From Legionella jordanis (GTDB lineage: Bacteria; Pseudomonadota; Gammaproteobacteria; Legionellales; Legionellaceae), in assembly GCF_900637635.1 (NCBI RefSeq), contig NZ_LR134383.1, positions 2,982,001 through 3,046,000 on the forward strand: a DNA stretch of 64,000 bases, given 5' to 3'. Positions 34,162 through 42,914 of the stretch are shown here, one piece after another. A program made the position numbers and the translations under genes. The stretch's first letter is position 1. Each line of letters begins with the position of its first letter. The notes beneath the pieces are model-generated. The model was not told the origin of the DNA. It saw nothing but the letters and a program-made list of their open reading frames with translations, and ran no database searches.

Positions 34162-35499
34162 ATGCGCCGAACCTTTGGAATTTTTTCTCCCAGAAGTTAT
34201 TTACCATCTTCTTCAAAAACACGTATACGCTATGAGGAAAAGTTAAAAAACCTGGGGTTGAGCCAGTTATTTGAGCAAGATTTATTAGAAAAAAGTCAGA
34301 AGAGCACACGCATCTTTAGCAATGCGAGGTATTTCGACAAAGAACCGTATTTACTGCCTCGCTTAACGGCAAAAACAGCTCTTGTTTCCGTCGATGGCGA
34401 TGATTTTGGTTTATTTCAGGATTGGACCACTTTTCCCAAAGGCAGCAAGAATTTTTTTGCCAAGCTCGCTTCAGGCAGCGCTCAAGGACTTTCCCCTTTG
34501 GAACGGTTAAAGGCAACCAAGAAAATTATTGCTTCCCACAGTTGGGTAGCGGCTTTTGGCGGCTATCCCCAAAGTAATCCAAAAATCCGGCTGAAAAAAC
34601 CGATGCAAGTTGATATTTTTTCGTTGGTAGGACATCAGTTTGAAAACAGTTATCTTCATACCTCAATGTTCTTTCTAGACCCTTGCAATAAAATGCTAGC
34701 GATTAAAGACAGTGCCTTCTCTCATTTGTACAAAGATTTGCCAAATGAGTTTGAAGAAGCAAAAAAGAGCCTTGGAGATTATGATCTGAACCTGGATATG
34801 TCGCGTATTCGCGTGGGCTTCCCTTTATTAGCCCGCAGTGAGTCAGGAAAATTCTATTCTTCCTTTTTTAAAAGCCATGCAGTCATTTTTTTAAGCAAAG
34901 CTTACCAGAAATCCATACTTGAGGATGTCGGTTTATTGCTTGCTGCGGTTGACCATGCCGCAGCAAAGTCAGGTAAGCCCGCCCTACTTAAAGCCACTGC
35001 AGCAGGAATGGGTTATTTTGCGAAGGTGAATGGTGAATATGATATCAGCCATCACCTTTACCCTTATTATCTGAGAGCTTTTCAGTGTTTATTAATGACA
35101 GGGCAATTTCCGCATATCGCCAAAGTTGAATTTCCTATCTTTTCATCCAACTTTGAAGAATTTTTTGATCAGCTTTTTATTGAGCGAGCTTACGGGGGAA
35201 CTGAGGTTTTTCGCTCCGCCCGTGATGTTTTAGAATTTTCTGAAAAAGAACAGACACAATACCATAGCTGTGCAGTCAATTGTTCGGATAGTAATTCTTT
35301 GCCCGGTAATGAGTGGAATTATGCCAGCGTTGAATCGGCTATTGGCAATAATACGAGTTTGCGCTTCGACCAAGTGTATTTTATGAATCCAGCTATTTTG
35401 GATCCTGAAAACCATATTATGATTGCCGTTGATGTCGATACTCTGGAAACTCAGCTAAAATCCAAAGAAAACGCGGGCGGCCCAAAGTTCACCCCATAG
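34162..35499 (+). CDS. Unassigned 445-residue protein, possible effector
   Basis: No family recognised. There is no signal peptide or membrane span. The N terminus is basic (MRRTFGIFSPRSYLPSSSK). Residues 85-140 are charged and helical with VSVDGDDFGLF; later landmarks are HSWVAAFGGYP, KPMQVDIFSLVGHQFE, and near the C terminus SDSNSLPGNEWNYAS (residues about 375-389) that could be an active-site loop. The C terminus ends KENAGGPKFTP. It has AGGA seven bases before the ATG and ends 36 bases from the convergent ADP-ribosyltransferase-like gene. Its size, lack of export signal and location among accessory genes suggest a Dot/Icm substrate, which is a guess. Confidence 0.6.
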   Translation: MRRTFGIFSPRSYLPSSSKTRIRYEEKLKNLGLSQLFEQDLLEKSQKSTRIFSNARYFDKEPYLLPRLTAKTALVSVDGDDFGLFQDWTTFPKGSKNFFAKLASGSAQGLSPLERLKATKKIIASHSWVAAFGGYPQSNPKIRLKKPMQVDIFSLVGHQFENSYLHTSMFFLDPCNKMLAIKDSAFSHLYKDLPNEFEEAKKSLGDYDLNLDMSRIRVGFPLLARSESGKFYSSFFKSHAVIFLSKAYQKSILEDVGLLLAAVDHAAAKSGKPALLKATAAGMGYFAKVNGEYDISHHLYPYYLRAFQCLLMTGQFPHIAKVEFPIFSSNFEEFFDQLFIERAYGGTEVFRSARDVLEFSEKEQTQYHSCAVNCSDSNSLPGNEWNYASVESAIGNNTSLRFDQVYFMNPAILDPENHIMIAVDVDTLETQLKSKENAGGPKFTP

Positions 35500-35534
35500 A
35501 ACAAACCCCCGAATACTAATTGGGGTTTAATGGA

Positions 35535-36350
35535 TTACTTAGATAGGCCGCTGCTGGCTGGCACTTCTTCGCTAAACTCCGTCTCCAACTGCTCTATATA
35601 ATTGGAGGAGGCAGAAAGTAAATCCTGTATTAAGGCCCCCACATAATTATTGTCCTTAAAGTGCATTTTTAATGCTTCTTGTGAAAGATGGCCGTAGACT
35701 GTTTTGGTCATGCGAATTGCCGCTTCCTCAGCATTATTTTTAACCAACCATGGCAGTAAAGTCTGCACGCTTTGAATGTCTTCCAAACGCAAGGTTTTTG
35801 GCAAAGAAGAATTGAATAGTGCCATTTCATTGGGCACTAACAAACCGTTTAGCAATTTATCGCGATATTTAGGGCCTGTTGAAAAAATAAAATTCTTAGG
35901 GTTCACGGCGTCAACCACGATAAATTCATTCTCATAGTCACGCTCATTTCCTTCCGTATTGGCAACCAGTCGCAATTGGCTTAGATGAAAGGCCTTGCTG
36001 TAAAAACCATAAATACTGCGCTTACTTGCCAGCCCGGGATTGCCTTCGACATATCCCTTATTTAAGTCCTTCAAACTCTCACAAGCACCAATTCCAAATC
36101 GTTGTAGATTGAAAGACTGGTAGTTGTTTAATCGGTCAAGCGTGATGCTTTCCACCTCTTCTTTGCTGCAAAGGGCCTCAAATCCAACCTTCGAAGTTTC
36201 CTGTGCGCATCGGCCGTCAATTCGCCATAATACCTTGGGAAATTTCACCTTGTGTATATGCACGCCCACCACGGGATTACTGGCTTTGGTCATGGTCTGT
36301 AAAGCCGCATCAATTTTTTTGATTACAGGACGAAAGAATTGGAAGGGCAT
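35535..36350 (-). CDS. Possible ADP-ribosyltransferase toxin-like effector
   Basis: A 271-residue protein. Residues 41-57 read LWRIDGRCAQETSKVGF: Arg43, Asp45 and Arg47, then Gly-Phe at the same distance as in the pertussis toxin S1 start (Arg-x-Asp-x-Arg, nine residues, Gly-Phe). Further on, SIYGFYSKAF (112-121) may be the Ser-Thr-Ser-like strand, NEFIVVDAVNPKNFIF (141-156) a central strand, and VPNEMALF (172-179) may carry the catalytic Glu (Glu175). This resembles the cholera/pertussis (R-S-E) class of mono-ADP-ribosyltransferases. The tail QLETEFSEEVPASS is Glu-rich then Ser/Pro/Gly-rich, as in Dot/Icm signals. A PmrA-like box is upstream (36398-36417). No signal peptide. Confidence 0.5.
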   Translation of the reverse strand: MPFQFFRPVIKKIDAALQTMTKASNPVVGVHIHKVKFPKVLWRIDGRCAQETSKVGFEALCSKEEVESITLDRLNNYQSFNLQRFGIGACESLKDLNKGYVEGNPGLASKRSIYGFYSKAFHLSQLRLVANTEGNERDYENEFIVVDAVNPKNFIFSTGPKYRDKLLNGLLVPNEMALFNSSLPKTLRLEDIQSVQTLLPWLVKNNAEEAAIRMTKTVYGHLSQEALKMHFKDNNYVGALIQDLLSASSNYIEQLETEFSEEVPASSGLSK

Positions 36351-36397
36351 AACAACACCTTAAACATTTATTGATACTGAAAATAGTTTAACGTGTA

Positions 36398-36417
36398 TTT
36401 ATTAAGTCAAAATTAAG
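36398..36417 (-). promoter_or_regulatory. PmrA-like box upstream of the ADP-ribosyltransferase-like gene
   Basis: On the minus strand CTTAATTTTGACTTAATAAA: two CTTAAT half-sites spaced 11 bases apart (ATTAAG at 36412-36417 and 36401-36406 on the plus strand). This matches my memory of the PmrA regulatory element of Legionella effector and icm/dot genes (tandem cTTAATatT). A possible -10 (TAAACT, 36390-36385) lies about 11 bases downstream. Confidence 0.55.
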
Positions 36418-36468
36418 CAGACAGAGCTTTTTTGGTATTTTGTGTTAAAATTTTGTCTATAGCAAAAT

Positions 36469-37545
36469 TTAAGCCTTTTTTAATTTCAGTTTTTCAATAC
36501 TGGAGAGATCAATCTCGGGAGTTGAAAGTCCTTCGAGGCTCCAATGGGATTTGGAAAAAGCGTCAATGATGACTGGAATGTGGACTTGCGGAAAGTGGCG
36601 AAGCAATAATTGTTTATCCATAAACACGGAAAATGTTTTGCCATGCAATAAAGGCACATCCTGAATGGATAATTTTTTTTCAATGATATTTAATGCCAGC
36701 CAGGCAGCCGTATAGCCTTGTTCCAGGCTGGAAATGGCAACAGCTAGAATCCCGCCATCAATGATAAAAGACTCATAAATACCCACCACGGGAATTTTAC
36801 TGTGCTCATTCATCCATTTCACTAAATCTTTGGCTTTAATTCGTTTATTGACATCAGTGATGGCATGGTAAATTGAAATTAATAGGATGTCGGCTTTATC
36901 TTCAGCCTCGTAAACCGCTTGTTGCCACTCAGCAAAGGTTTTTACCCGCTTATGAGCAACCAGTTCATAGCTTCCCCAATTTTGGCTGCTTATATCTTTA
37001 TCCAACATGCGTGCAGCTTCAGAATCATCCGACAAATAATAGATTCTTTTTTGTTTGCGAAACAATAGGGACAAAATCTCACGAATCGCCTTAACCGGTA
37101 TTTGCTCGGTGATGCCAGTCACATTAGGGGTGTTTTCATATTCCAGCCAGCGTTTACTGTCGCTGATGCCAGCCAAAATAATTTTAAGATTGCGACATGC
37201 GGCAAATTCTTCAACGGCCATGTTTTGCGCATCATTATCAAAGGCAATTAAAATATCCGGTTTCCAAGCTTTAATGGCCAAGTTTAATGACTTTCGCACT
37301 CTCTCGAGATAATCCGGGTCATGGTGATGCCGGGTATCCATGTAAAAATAGCGCAGACTGATGTAAGTTTTATCGCCAAATACCTTACGCACCCCTTCAT
37401 TTAAGCTTTGCACCCAGGGCATGCTGGCACTATAACTGTGCAGAATAAAAATTCGGGGCTTATGCTGATGCTGATAAGCCAGAAAGAAAAAAACCGTCAA
37501 TAAAAACAAAGTCGAACAGAATGTGGTGATGTACTTTTTACTCAT
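36469..37545 (-). CDS. Periplasmic ABC-type substrate-binding protein (PF04392-like)
   Basis: A 358-residue exported protein; start at ATG 37545 (MSKKYITTF), overlapping the transporter stop (ATGA). After an N-terminal anchor (about 8-25) comes IFILHSYSASMPWVQSLNEGV, the family's typical first strand (His-Ser-Tyr, Trp), then a two-lobed periplasmic-binding fold with KPDILIAFDNDAQN, NVTGITEQIP and PVVGIYESFIIDGG. This family usually carries purines or unidentified ligands for ABC importers or sensor kinases. No permease or ATPase is adjacent; its partner appears to be the SLC13-type permease encoded immediately upstream. Confidence 0.78.
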   Translation of the reverse strand: MSKKYITTFCSTLFLLTVFFFLAYQHQHKPRIFILHSYSASMPWVQSLNEGVRKVFGDKTYISLRYFYMDTRHHHDPDYLERVRKSLNLAIKAWKPDILIAFDNDAQNMAVEEFAACRNLKIILAGISDSKRWLEYENTPNVTGITEQIPVKAIREILSLLFRKQKRIYYLSDDSEAARMLDKDISSQNWGSYELVAHKRVKTFAEWQQAVYEAEDKADILLISIYHAITDVNKRIKAKDLVKWMNEHSKIPVVGIYESFIIDGGILAVAISSLEQGYTAAWLALNIIEKKLSIQDVPLLHGKTFSVFMDKQLLLRHFPQVHIPVIIDAFSKSHWSLEGLSTPEIDLSSIEKLKLKKA

Positions 37546-39011
37546 AGCACACCAACCGCTCGCCAAAACGGTATGCTTAATAAAATCGCCAGCAGGCGTA
37601 ACACAGAAAACCAGGCATTTAGAGTTACTGTTTTGCGTAAATCATAGGCTTGGGTTTCTTTGGCCCATTCTTCAAAGCAAAGAAAGTAGCTGGATTGATA
37701 AGGAAAAATCCAGGCTTCAGTTGCCATAAGAATTACAAAAGCAATGAGCCAGCTGTTTAATACGGCTTGCTGGGCGACAGGCATTAACAATGTAAACATC
37801 AAAGCGGGGGCAGCCATCGTTCCAAACAGCAAACCACCTAACCAGCTAAGCACATAGACAAGAATAAGAAACAACACCTGGTTCTGATTGGCGATTTGAC
37901 TTAACCAGAATAAATAATCAACAATCCAGGCATCAATGCCAATTTCTTGTACACAGCGCATGATGCCAATAATGGCACCTAAGTAAAAAAGAAAAGGCCA
38001 ATTAATACCATTTTTGAAATCATCCTTATTCAATATGCCTAAAGTCAGTAAAATAAAAAAAATGGCAAAGCTAATCCAGGCACTGGGTATTTGATGCCAG
38101 GATGAAAAAGCCAGGCCCAAGATTAAGCCCGTGATACTAAGAATGGCTGCCCACTCATAATTGTTGAGTTTCCCCAAAAGACGAAGCTCACGTCCAATGG
38201 CCAGTCGATTAATCAGCAACTCGTCCTCATTGCGAAACTGCAAGCTGTTTAACAGCAGGAAAAGAGCAATGAGAATGAATCCGGGCACTGAGGCCACGAA
38301 AAGCCAGTTCAGCCAACCGTATTGCCATTGAGTTTGCTCAGGCAGCATACCAAAGAGCACAAAATTGCTGGATTTTCCCGTTAAAAACATGACCGAAAGC
38401 AAAATACAACCATTAAAAGCAGCACAAGCCAAGCTATTAGCCGCCATACTTTTACTTTTAAGACCGGCTGTTTTGCGCATGTCTTCAAGCAAGGGGGCAA
38501 TGAGCGAAACGCGAGCGCTTTGAGCTGTCATCACGGGTGTTAACAAAAGACCAATGCCAAATAAAACCAGTTGCAGAAGAAATTTATTTTTGGGCAAATG
38601 ATTTAGAATAAGCAATGACAAGCGGTAGAACAGGCGTGATTTAACCAAAACGGCACCAATGCCAAATACACCAAGTGCCAAAAAAAAGCTGTCTGAACCA
38701 AATCCTGACAATAACACATTTTGATGAGCCAAGCCTAAAATGATGGTGGCTAAAATCATGAACACGGCTGGGACATACTCCGGAACCAAACGAAAAATCC
38801 ACATGTTCAACGCCGCAGAGAAAATAACAACAAAATTGGTGCATGCCCAATTCATGGTCGTTTCTTTTAGAAGAAAGAAAAGAAAAGCAGGAAGGACTAG
38901 TGCCGTTAACCAACCCATGATGCTAACGACATGACTCGTGGACCACAAATTTTTATTCTCGTATCCTTGAAAATAGCTGACTATTTTATTTTCAGTCTGC
39001 AAAAATTGCAA
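37542..39011 (-). CDS. SLC13/DASS-type anion permease
   Basis: A polytopic membrane protein of up to 489 residues with about 11-12 spans. Typical features are a repeated hairpin pattern, LLLTPVMTAQSARVSLIAPLL and NSLACAAFNGCILLSVMFLTG in the first half, and GGLLFGTMAAPALMFTLLMP in the second. The Ser-Asn-Thr sodium motifs of classic family members are poorly kept, so it may be a sodium-independent relative carrying dicarboxylate, sulfate or a similar anion. The start is unclear: the longest frame uses a TTG at 39011; an ATG at 38918 would trim 31 soluble residues. It is translationally coupled to the binding protein. Confidence 0.72.
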   Translation of the reverse strand: MQFLQTENKIVSYFQGYENKNLWSTSHVVSIMGWLTALVLPAFLFFLLKETTMNWACTNFVVIFSAALNMWIFRLVPEYVPAVFMILATIILGLAHQNVLLSGFGSDSFFLALGVFGIGAVLVKSRLFYRLSLLILNHLPKNKFLLQLVLFGIGLLLTPVMTAQSARVSLIAPLLEDMRKTAGLKSKSMAANSLACAAFNGCILLSVMFLTGKSSNFVLFGMLPEQTQWQYGWLNWLFVASVPGFILIALFLLLNSLQFRNEDELLINRLAIGRELRLLGKLNNYEWAAILSITGLILGLAFSSWHQIPSAWISFAIFFILLTLGILNKDDFKNGINWPFLFYLGAIIGIMRCVQEIGIDAWIVDYLFWLSQIANQNQVLFLILVYVLSWLGGLLFGTMAAPALMFTLLMPVAQQAVLNSWLIAFVILMATEAWIFPYQSSYFLCFEEWAKETQAYDLRKTVTLNAWFSVLRLLAILLSIPFWRAVGVL

Positions 39012-39138
39012 AGAATAAAATCTAATAATTTTGATTACCTTTAGCCAAATTCGAATAAAAAAAAAATTATAGTTTTTAAAACTTAAATGAATATTAGCTA
39101 CACTGTAAAGAATTTTAAGATTTTAACAAAGAGCATTG

Positions 39139-39179
39139 TGAAGCAATCCCAGCACAATCCTTGCACAAGAATTGCTTCA
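39139..39179. repeat. Inverted repeat downstream of the papain-like protease gene
   Basis: TGAAGCAAT (39139-39147) and ATTGCTTCA (39171-39179) with a 23-base loop. It lies between the stop of the protease gene (39216) and the permease start, without a T-run, so it may be a weak terminator. Confidence 0.35.
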
Positions 39180-39215
39180 TACTTAACTTAATGATTTTTT
39201 GGATAATTGTACATC

Positions 39216-40325
39216 CTAGCCTTCGGCAACATCGGAAGAGCGTATGCGTTGGGCTTCAATGACCAGCAATTTAAAATAATCATAAGACATGTAGAAATCG
39301 CCATGATCACCCACATTATCACCCCATGAATTACGCAAGGTTAATAAACCGCGATGTTTACGTCCCTGCTCATCAACGGCAATGGCATTGTCATCATAGC
39401 CTGTGATCACCATTTCGTGCCCACCAAAATTTCCACCTAAATAGACATCTCTGGCTATCTCTGGTGTTAGTACCCAAGTGTCATAAGTAGTCTTGTGGCT
39501 GCCAACAGCTCCCAAAAAGCCCAAATCAAAATCGAGCAGCAAAACACCAAAAGTGACGCGATCGCCTGCCCGCAGCGATAATTTTACGTCATTAAGGGTT
39601 TTCTCAGTATCGACACGATCTGAAAATGCTTGAACAACATCAAGAACAGGCGTCCAAGCTATCCTATCAGCAAGATTTTCGCTGTTTTGGTGATATTCCT
39701 CAGGATTCATGAAGCCTTCTGGAATACTTCCATCATGCACCGGGTATTCGGTGAGACCACCACAGCCCTGGGATTTTTGCAGCTCTTTACTGATGACGCC
39801 ATAAACGTCCATTTGATTCAGCACGATGCGTCCGAATGAGCCATCCCATCCACTGGTAGAATAGGCGTTTTTCTCAAGATAATTACCCAGTTCCAATTGA
39901 CATAGCTGGCTGATGTAATCGCCTTTATTCAGCGCAGCATCAACAGCAGCCGTGTTTGCAAATGTTACACAAGTACCATGGGCCCCCTGATCTAACACTG
40001 GGACATCATTCATGCCCAAGCTGACTCTGGAGTTGCCGTTTTCTGAAGTCGTTTGTTGACTTAATGAAGGTTGCTGCAAACGATTCAGCACGGTTTGCGC
40101 GCGCTTTACAAAATTTTGCTTCGCACGTTCAGATAATTGAATATTTAAGAATTTAATGTTTATCACTTCATTACTGGCCATCCTTGCGACCCGTTGATCT
40201 CCAGTTACTGCAGGGGGAACTGGCAACTTAGCAGACTTAGTCACTGTACCAGCGATCTTAACGTCTTGAGCGGTTAAGCTTCCGCTAACCATCATGGATA
40301 GAATGGCGACTCTCGCTAACTTCAT
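39216..40325 (-). CDS. Secreted papain-like (C1) cysteine protease
   Basis: A 369-residue protein. Signal peptide MKLARVAILSMMVSGSLTA (start ATG 40325, GGAGAA eight bases upstream), an approximately 85-residue pro-like region, and a C1 peptidase domain: oxyanion Gln and Cys in VLDQGAHGTCVTFAN (Gln113, Cys119), His in GGHEMVITGYDD (His303), and Asn in RNSWGDNVGDHGDFY (Asn332). The catalytic set is complete. It would act in the periplasm or be exported through the type II system, which handles many Legionella degradative enzymes. The insert of about 100 residues between Cys and His is larger than in papain. Confidence 0.88.
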   Translation of the reverse strand: MKLARVAILSMMVSGSLTAQDVKIAGTVTKSAKLPVPPAVTGDQRVARMASNEVINIKFLNIQLSERAKQNFVKRAQTVLNRLQQPSLSQQTTSENGNSRVSLGMNDVPVLDQGAHGTCVTFANTAAVDAALNKGDYISQLCQLELGNYLEKNAYSTSGWDGSFGRIVLNQMDVYGVISKELQKSQGCGGLTEYPVHDGSIPEGFMNPEEYHQNSENLADRIAWTPVLDVVQAFSDRVDTEKTLNDVKLSLRAGDRVTFGVLLLDFDLGFLGAVGSHKTTYDTWVLTPEIARDVYLGGNFGGHEMVITGYDDNAIAVDEQGRKHRGLLTLRNSWGDNVGDHGDFYMSYDYFKLLVIEAQRIRSSDVAEG

Positions 40326-40503
40326 AGTTAATTCTCCAGAATAATAGCCACCCAGTGTGGCGTCGAGAGTATATCATGTGGACCAAAATTATTCATTACG
40401 GGTTAAAATAAAACCACTAAAGTGCTATTTTAAATAAATATGATTTTTATTGAGCAGTTACTGGGCTGGACTGACCATTGAGGTTCGCCAAGGCGGAGAA
40501 CAT

Positions 40504-41100
40504 TTAATCTGTGTGCGTGTATTTTATAAAGATTTTAGGGAGTTGCTCAGGACTGAAACAGGCAAAAACCAAGCGATCCGTGGGTTTGCCGCTCAACAAA
40601 TCAAGACACTGATTCCGTAATTTGGCTTCAAATTGGTAGCCGCATTTTTCAATAACACGACGGGATTTAACGTTATCAGGCTGACAGCAAATTTGCACTC
40701 GAACCGCTTTAAATACATCAAAAGCATAATGGCTAAGTGCAAGGGCTAACTCCGTCGCCAGGCCTTTGCCAGTAAAATGGCTATGAATCCAGTAGCCGAT
40801 TTCAAAGTAGGGCACAAATGGGTCGCTCTCGTCATTATAACCACAGGCTCCAATGATAAGATTTTCCTGCTTTAGTACAGTGATGAAGGCCATCTCCTTC
40901 ATTTCATCTGTGCCCCAGTGTTGCAAATTTTTATGGATGAAATTACGGGTGGTTTCAATACTCGGATCCCGGGCCCAGGGCATCCAGCGGGACAATTCCG
41001 GAAGCGATTCCTTAATGGCTTGGTTAAGAAAAACCTCATCACCGGCTTGTGGCGGCCTAAGAATTAAGCGTTCAGTCTCAATGATAGGGTGAAGCAGCAT
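40504..41100 (-). CDS. RimJ/RimL-type GNAT N-acetyltransferase
   Basis: A 198-residue acetyltransferase. ETERLILRPPQAGDEVFL at the start, EIGYWIHSHFTGKGLATELALAL (Gly-x-Gly acetyl-CoA loop) and VRVQICCQPDNVKSRRVIEKCGYQFE are the RimJ/RimL features. The protein or small-molecule substrate is unknown. It stands alone between the protease and the Ca2+/Na+ exchanger. Confidence 0.87.
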   Translation of the reverse strand: MLLHPIIETERLILRPPQAGDEVFLNQAIKESLPELSRWMPWARDPSIETTRNFIHKNLQHWGTDEMKEMAFITVLKQENLIIGACGYNDESDPFVPYFEIGYWIHSHFTGKGLATELALALSHYAFDVFKAVRVQICCQPDNVKSRRVIEKCGYQFEAKLRNQCLDLLSGKPTDRLVFACFSPEQLPKIFIKYTHTD

Positions 41101-41222
41101 GTTTTCATCCTTTTAAAATCCGCGATGACATTCTATGAGTCCTTAAGCAATTTTTCCATAGACAACCGTATAAGATTATTGCCTCACCGTTTATCATAGA
41201 AAACCCGGCGAAAAATCAAGGC

Positions 41223-42218
41223 ATGATGGATATGGCTTTTTTCATTTTACTCGTAGCAGCGATAGTCATTTATTTCTCTTGTGAATATTTCGTCAACGGC
41301 GTTGAATGGATTGGCCATCAATTCAATATTACTAAAAATGCCACAGGAACCATCTTGGCCGCATTCGGCACAGCATTGCCTGAAAGTATTGTTACCTTCG
41401 TAGCGGTGGTGTTTGGCAATAATCCAGCGCGAAAAGAAATCGGAATTGGCGCAGCAATTGGCGGTCCTCTGGTCTTGTCAACAATTGCCTATGGCGTAGT
41501 GGGACTCTCTTTTATTTTGAAGCAGAGAAACGAGAATATAAAGTTTCTTTCAGGACGTACTGAACAAAGCCTTAAGCAAGATCAGCGTTGGTTTCTTAGT
41601 ATTTTTATTTTTAAAATTGCATTGGGTTTAGTGGCTTTTGTTTATAAACCCTGGCTTGGGCTCCTGTTTCTTTTGGCATACGTCATTTATGTATTTCATG
41701 AAATGAATGAAAAAGATGATTCTGAGCACCCTGATTATTTGGAACCCTTGAAATTTCGACCGCATGAGAGCAATCCTCCTGCAAAATGGGCATTGTTGCA
41801 AACGAGCTTGGCTTTAGCCTTGGTATTCGCAAGTTCGCAGGTTTTCGTTCATTATTTGGAAATACTGGGCACAGAATTTGGATTTTCACCACAAACGATG
41901 GCCTTACTAATCAGTCCTGTTGCTACTGAACTGCCAGAAACGATGAATGCCATCATTTGGGTTCGCCAGGGAAAACATATTTTGGCGCTTGCCAATATCA
42001 GCGGAGCTATGATGATTCAAGCAACGGTCCCCAGTGCATTTGGAATTCTTTTTACACCCTGGCTGCTCAGCAAAGCCTCAATATGGGGCGCAGCCATTAC
42101 CATGCTGTCGATTTTAGGACTTTTTCTGTTGCTCCGTAAACAGGCATTATCACCAGGACGCTTAATGGGATTTGGGCTGTTCTATGTTTTGTTTGCTTTT
42201 GGTTTGTGGTTTATCTAG
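41223..42218 (+). CDS. Ca2+/Na+ exchanger-family membrane protein (YrbG-like)
   Basis: A 331-residue protein with about ten spans in two inverted halves. Each half carries an alpha repeat with a conserved Glu: TGTILAAFGTALPESIVTFVA and MALLISPVATELPETMNAII. These match the sodium/calcium exchanger fold. Ion specificity cannot be read from the sequence. Start: ATG 41223 or the ATG at 41232; AAGG lies just upstream. Confidence 0.88.
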   Translation: MMDMAFFILLVAAIVIYFSCEYFVNGVEWIGHQFNITKNATGTILAAFGTALPESIVTFVAVVFGNNPARKEIGIGAAIGGPLVLSTIAYGVVGLSFILKQRNENIKFLSGRTEQSLKQDQRWFLSIFIFKIALGLVAFVYKPWLGLLFLLAYVIYVFHEMNEKDDSEHPDYLEPLKFRPHESNPPAKWALLQTSLALALVFASSQVFVHYLEILGTEFGFSPQTMALLISPVATELPETMNAIIWVRQGKHILALANISGAMMIQATVPSAFGILFTPWLLSKASIWGAAITMLSILGLFLLLRKQALSPGRLMGFGLFYVLFAFGLWFI

Positions 42219-42236
42219 AAATTTAAAAGCTATTAA

Positions 42237-42914
42237 TCAAGAGTTCTGAATTTTGCCATCTACGATATGAATTGCTCGATCCGCCATTTTTGCAAAAGAG
42301 GGATCATGGGTGACTACCGCGATCGCACGATTTTCCTCGTGAGCCAAGTTGCGTAGAATCATTTCCACATTTGCGCTCGAAGTTGTATCTAAATTTCCGG
42401 TCGGTTCATCGGCCAGAATCAGTAAAGGCTCATTGGCCAATGCGCGAGCAATGGCAACTCGTTGACTTTGCCCCCCGGAAAGTTGCTTGGGAAATTTATT
42501 ATAATGAGAGGCTAAACCTAAATTGCTTAGTAATTGTTGTGCACGCGCTGTTATCTCTTGCGCGGGTAGTTTTCCTAAACGCTGCATAGGCAACATGACG
42601 TTTTCCAAAGCGGTGAATTCCGGTAAAAGAAAATGGAATTGAAATACATATCCCAATTGACTGAGTCTAATGGTTGCAAGTTCATCTTCTGGGCAACGGG
42701 TGATGTCCTGCCCATTTAGCCAAATCTTACCGCTGCTTGGCCTATCTAATAATCCCAATAGATAAAGTAAAGAAGACTTTCCTGATCCTGATGGCCCTGA
42801 GATCACCAGAAATTCTCCCTGCTGAATTTCCAGACTAATGTCATCAACAAGAGTAATTTCAATTTCCCCACTTAACGACCGACTAAGATGCTCAACCCTA
42901 ATCACCGTGTCCAT
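42237..42914 (-). CDS. ABC transporter ATPase (LolD/MacB type)
   Basis: A 225-residue ATPase. The start is the ATG at 42914, overlapping the permease stop; 42 codons further upstream in frame lie inside the permease gene. Walker A is ISGPSGSGKSSLLYLLG, the signature QLSGGQSQRVAIARAL, Walker B LLILADEPTGNLD and the switch His in VVTHD. It belongs to the exporter class that includes LolD and MacB. It forms a tripartite export system with the permease and the HlyD-type adaptor encoded upstream. Confidence 0.93.
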   Translation of the reverse strand: MDTVIRVEHLSRSLSGEIEITLVDDISLEIQQGEFLVISGPSGSGKSSLLYLLGLLDRPSSGKIWLNGQDITRCPEDELATIRLSQLGYVFQFHFLLPEFTALENVMLPMQRLGKLPAQEITARAQQLLSNLGLASHYNKFPKQLSGGQSQRVAIARALANEPLLILADEPTGNLDTTSSANVEMILRNLAHEENRAIAVVTHDPSFAKMADRAIHIVDGKIQNS

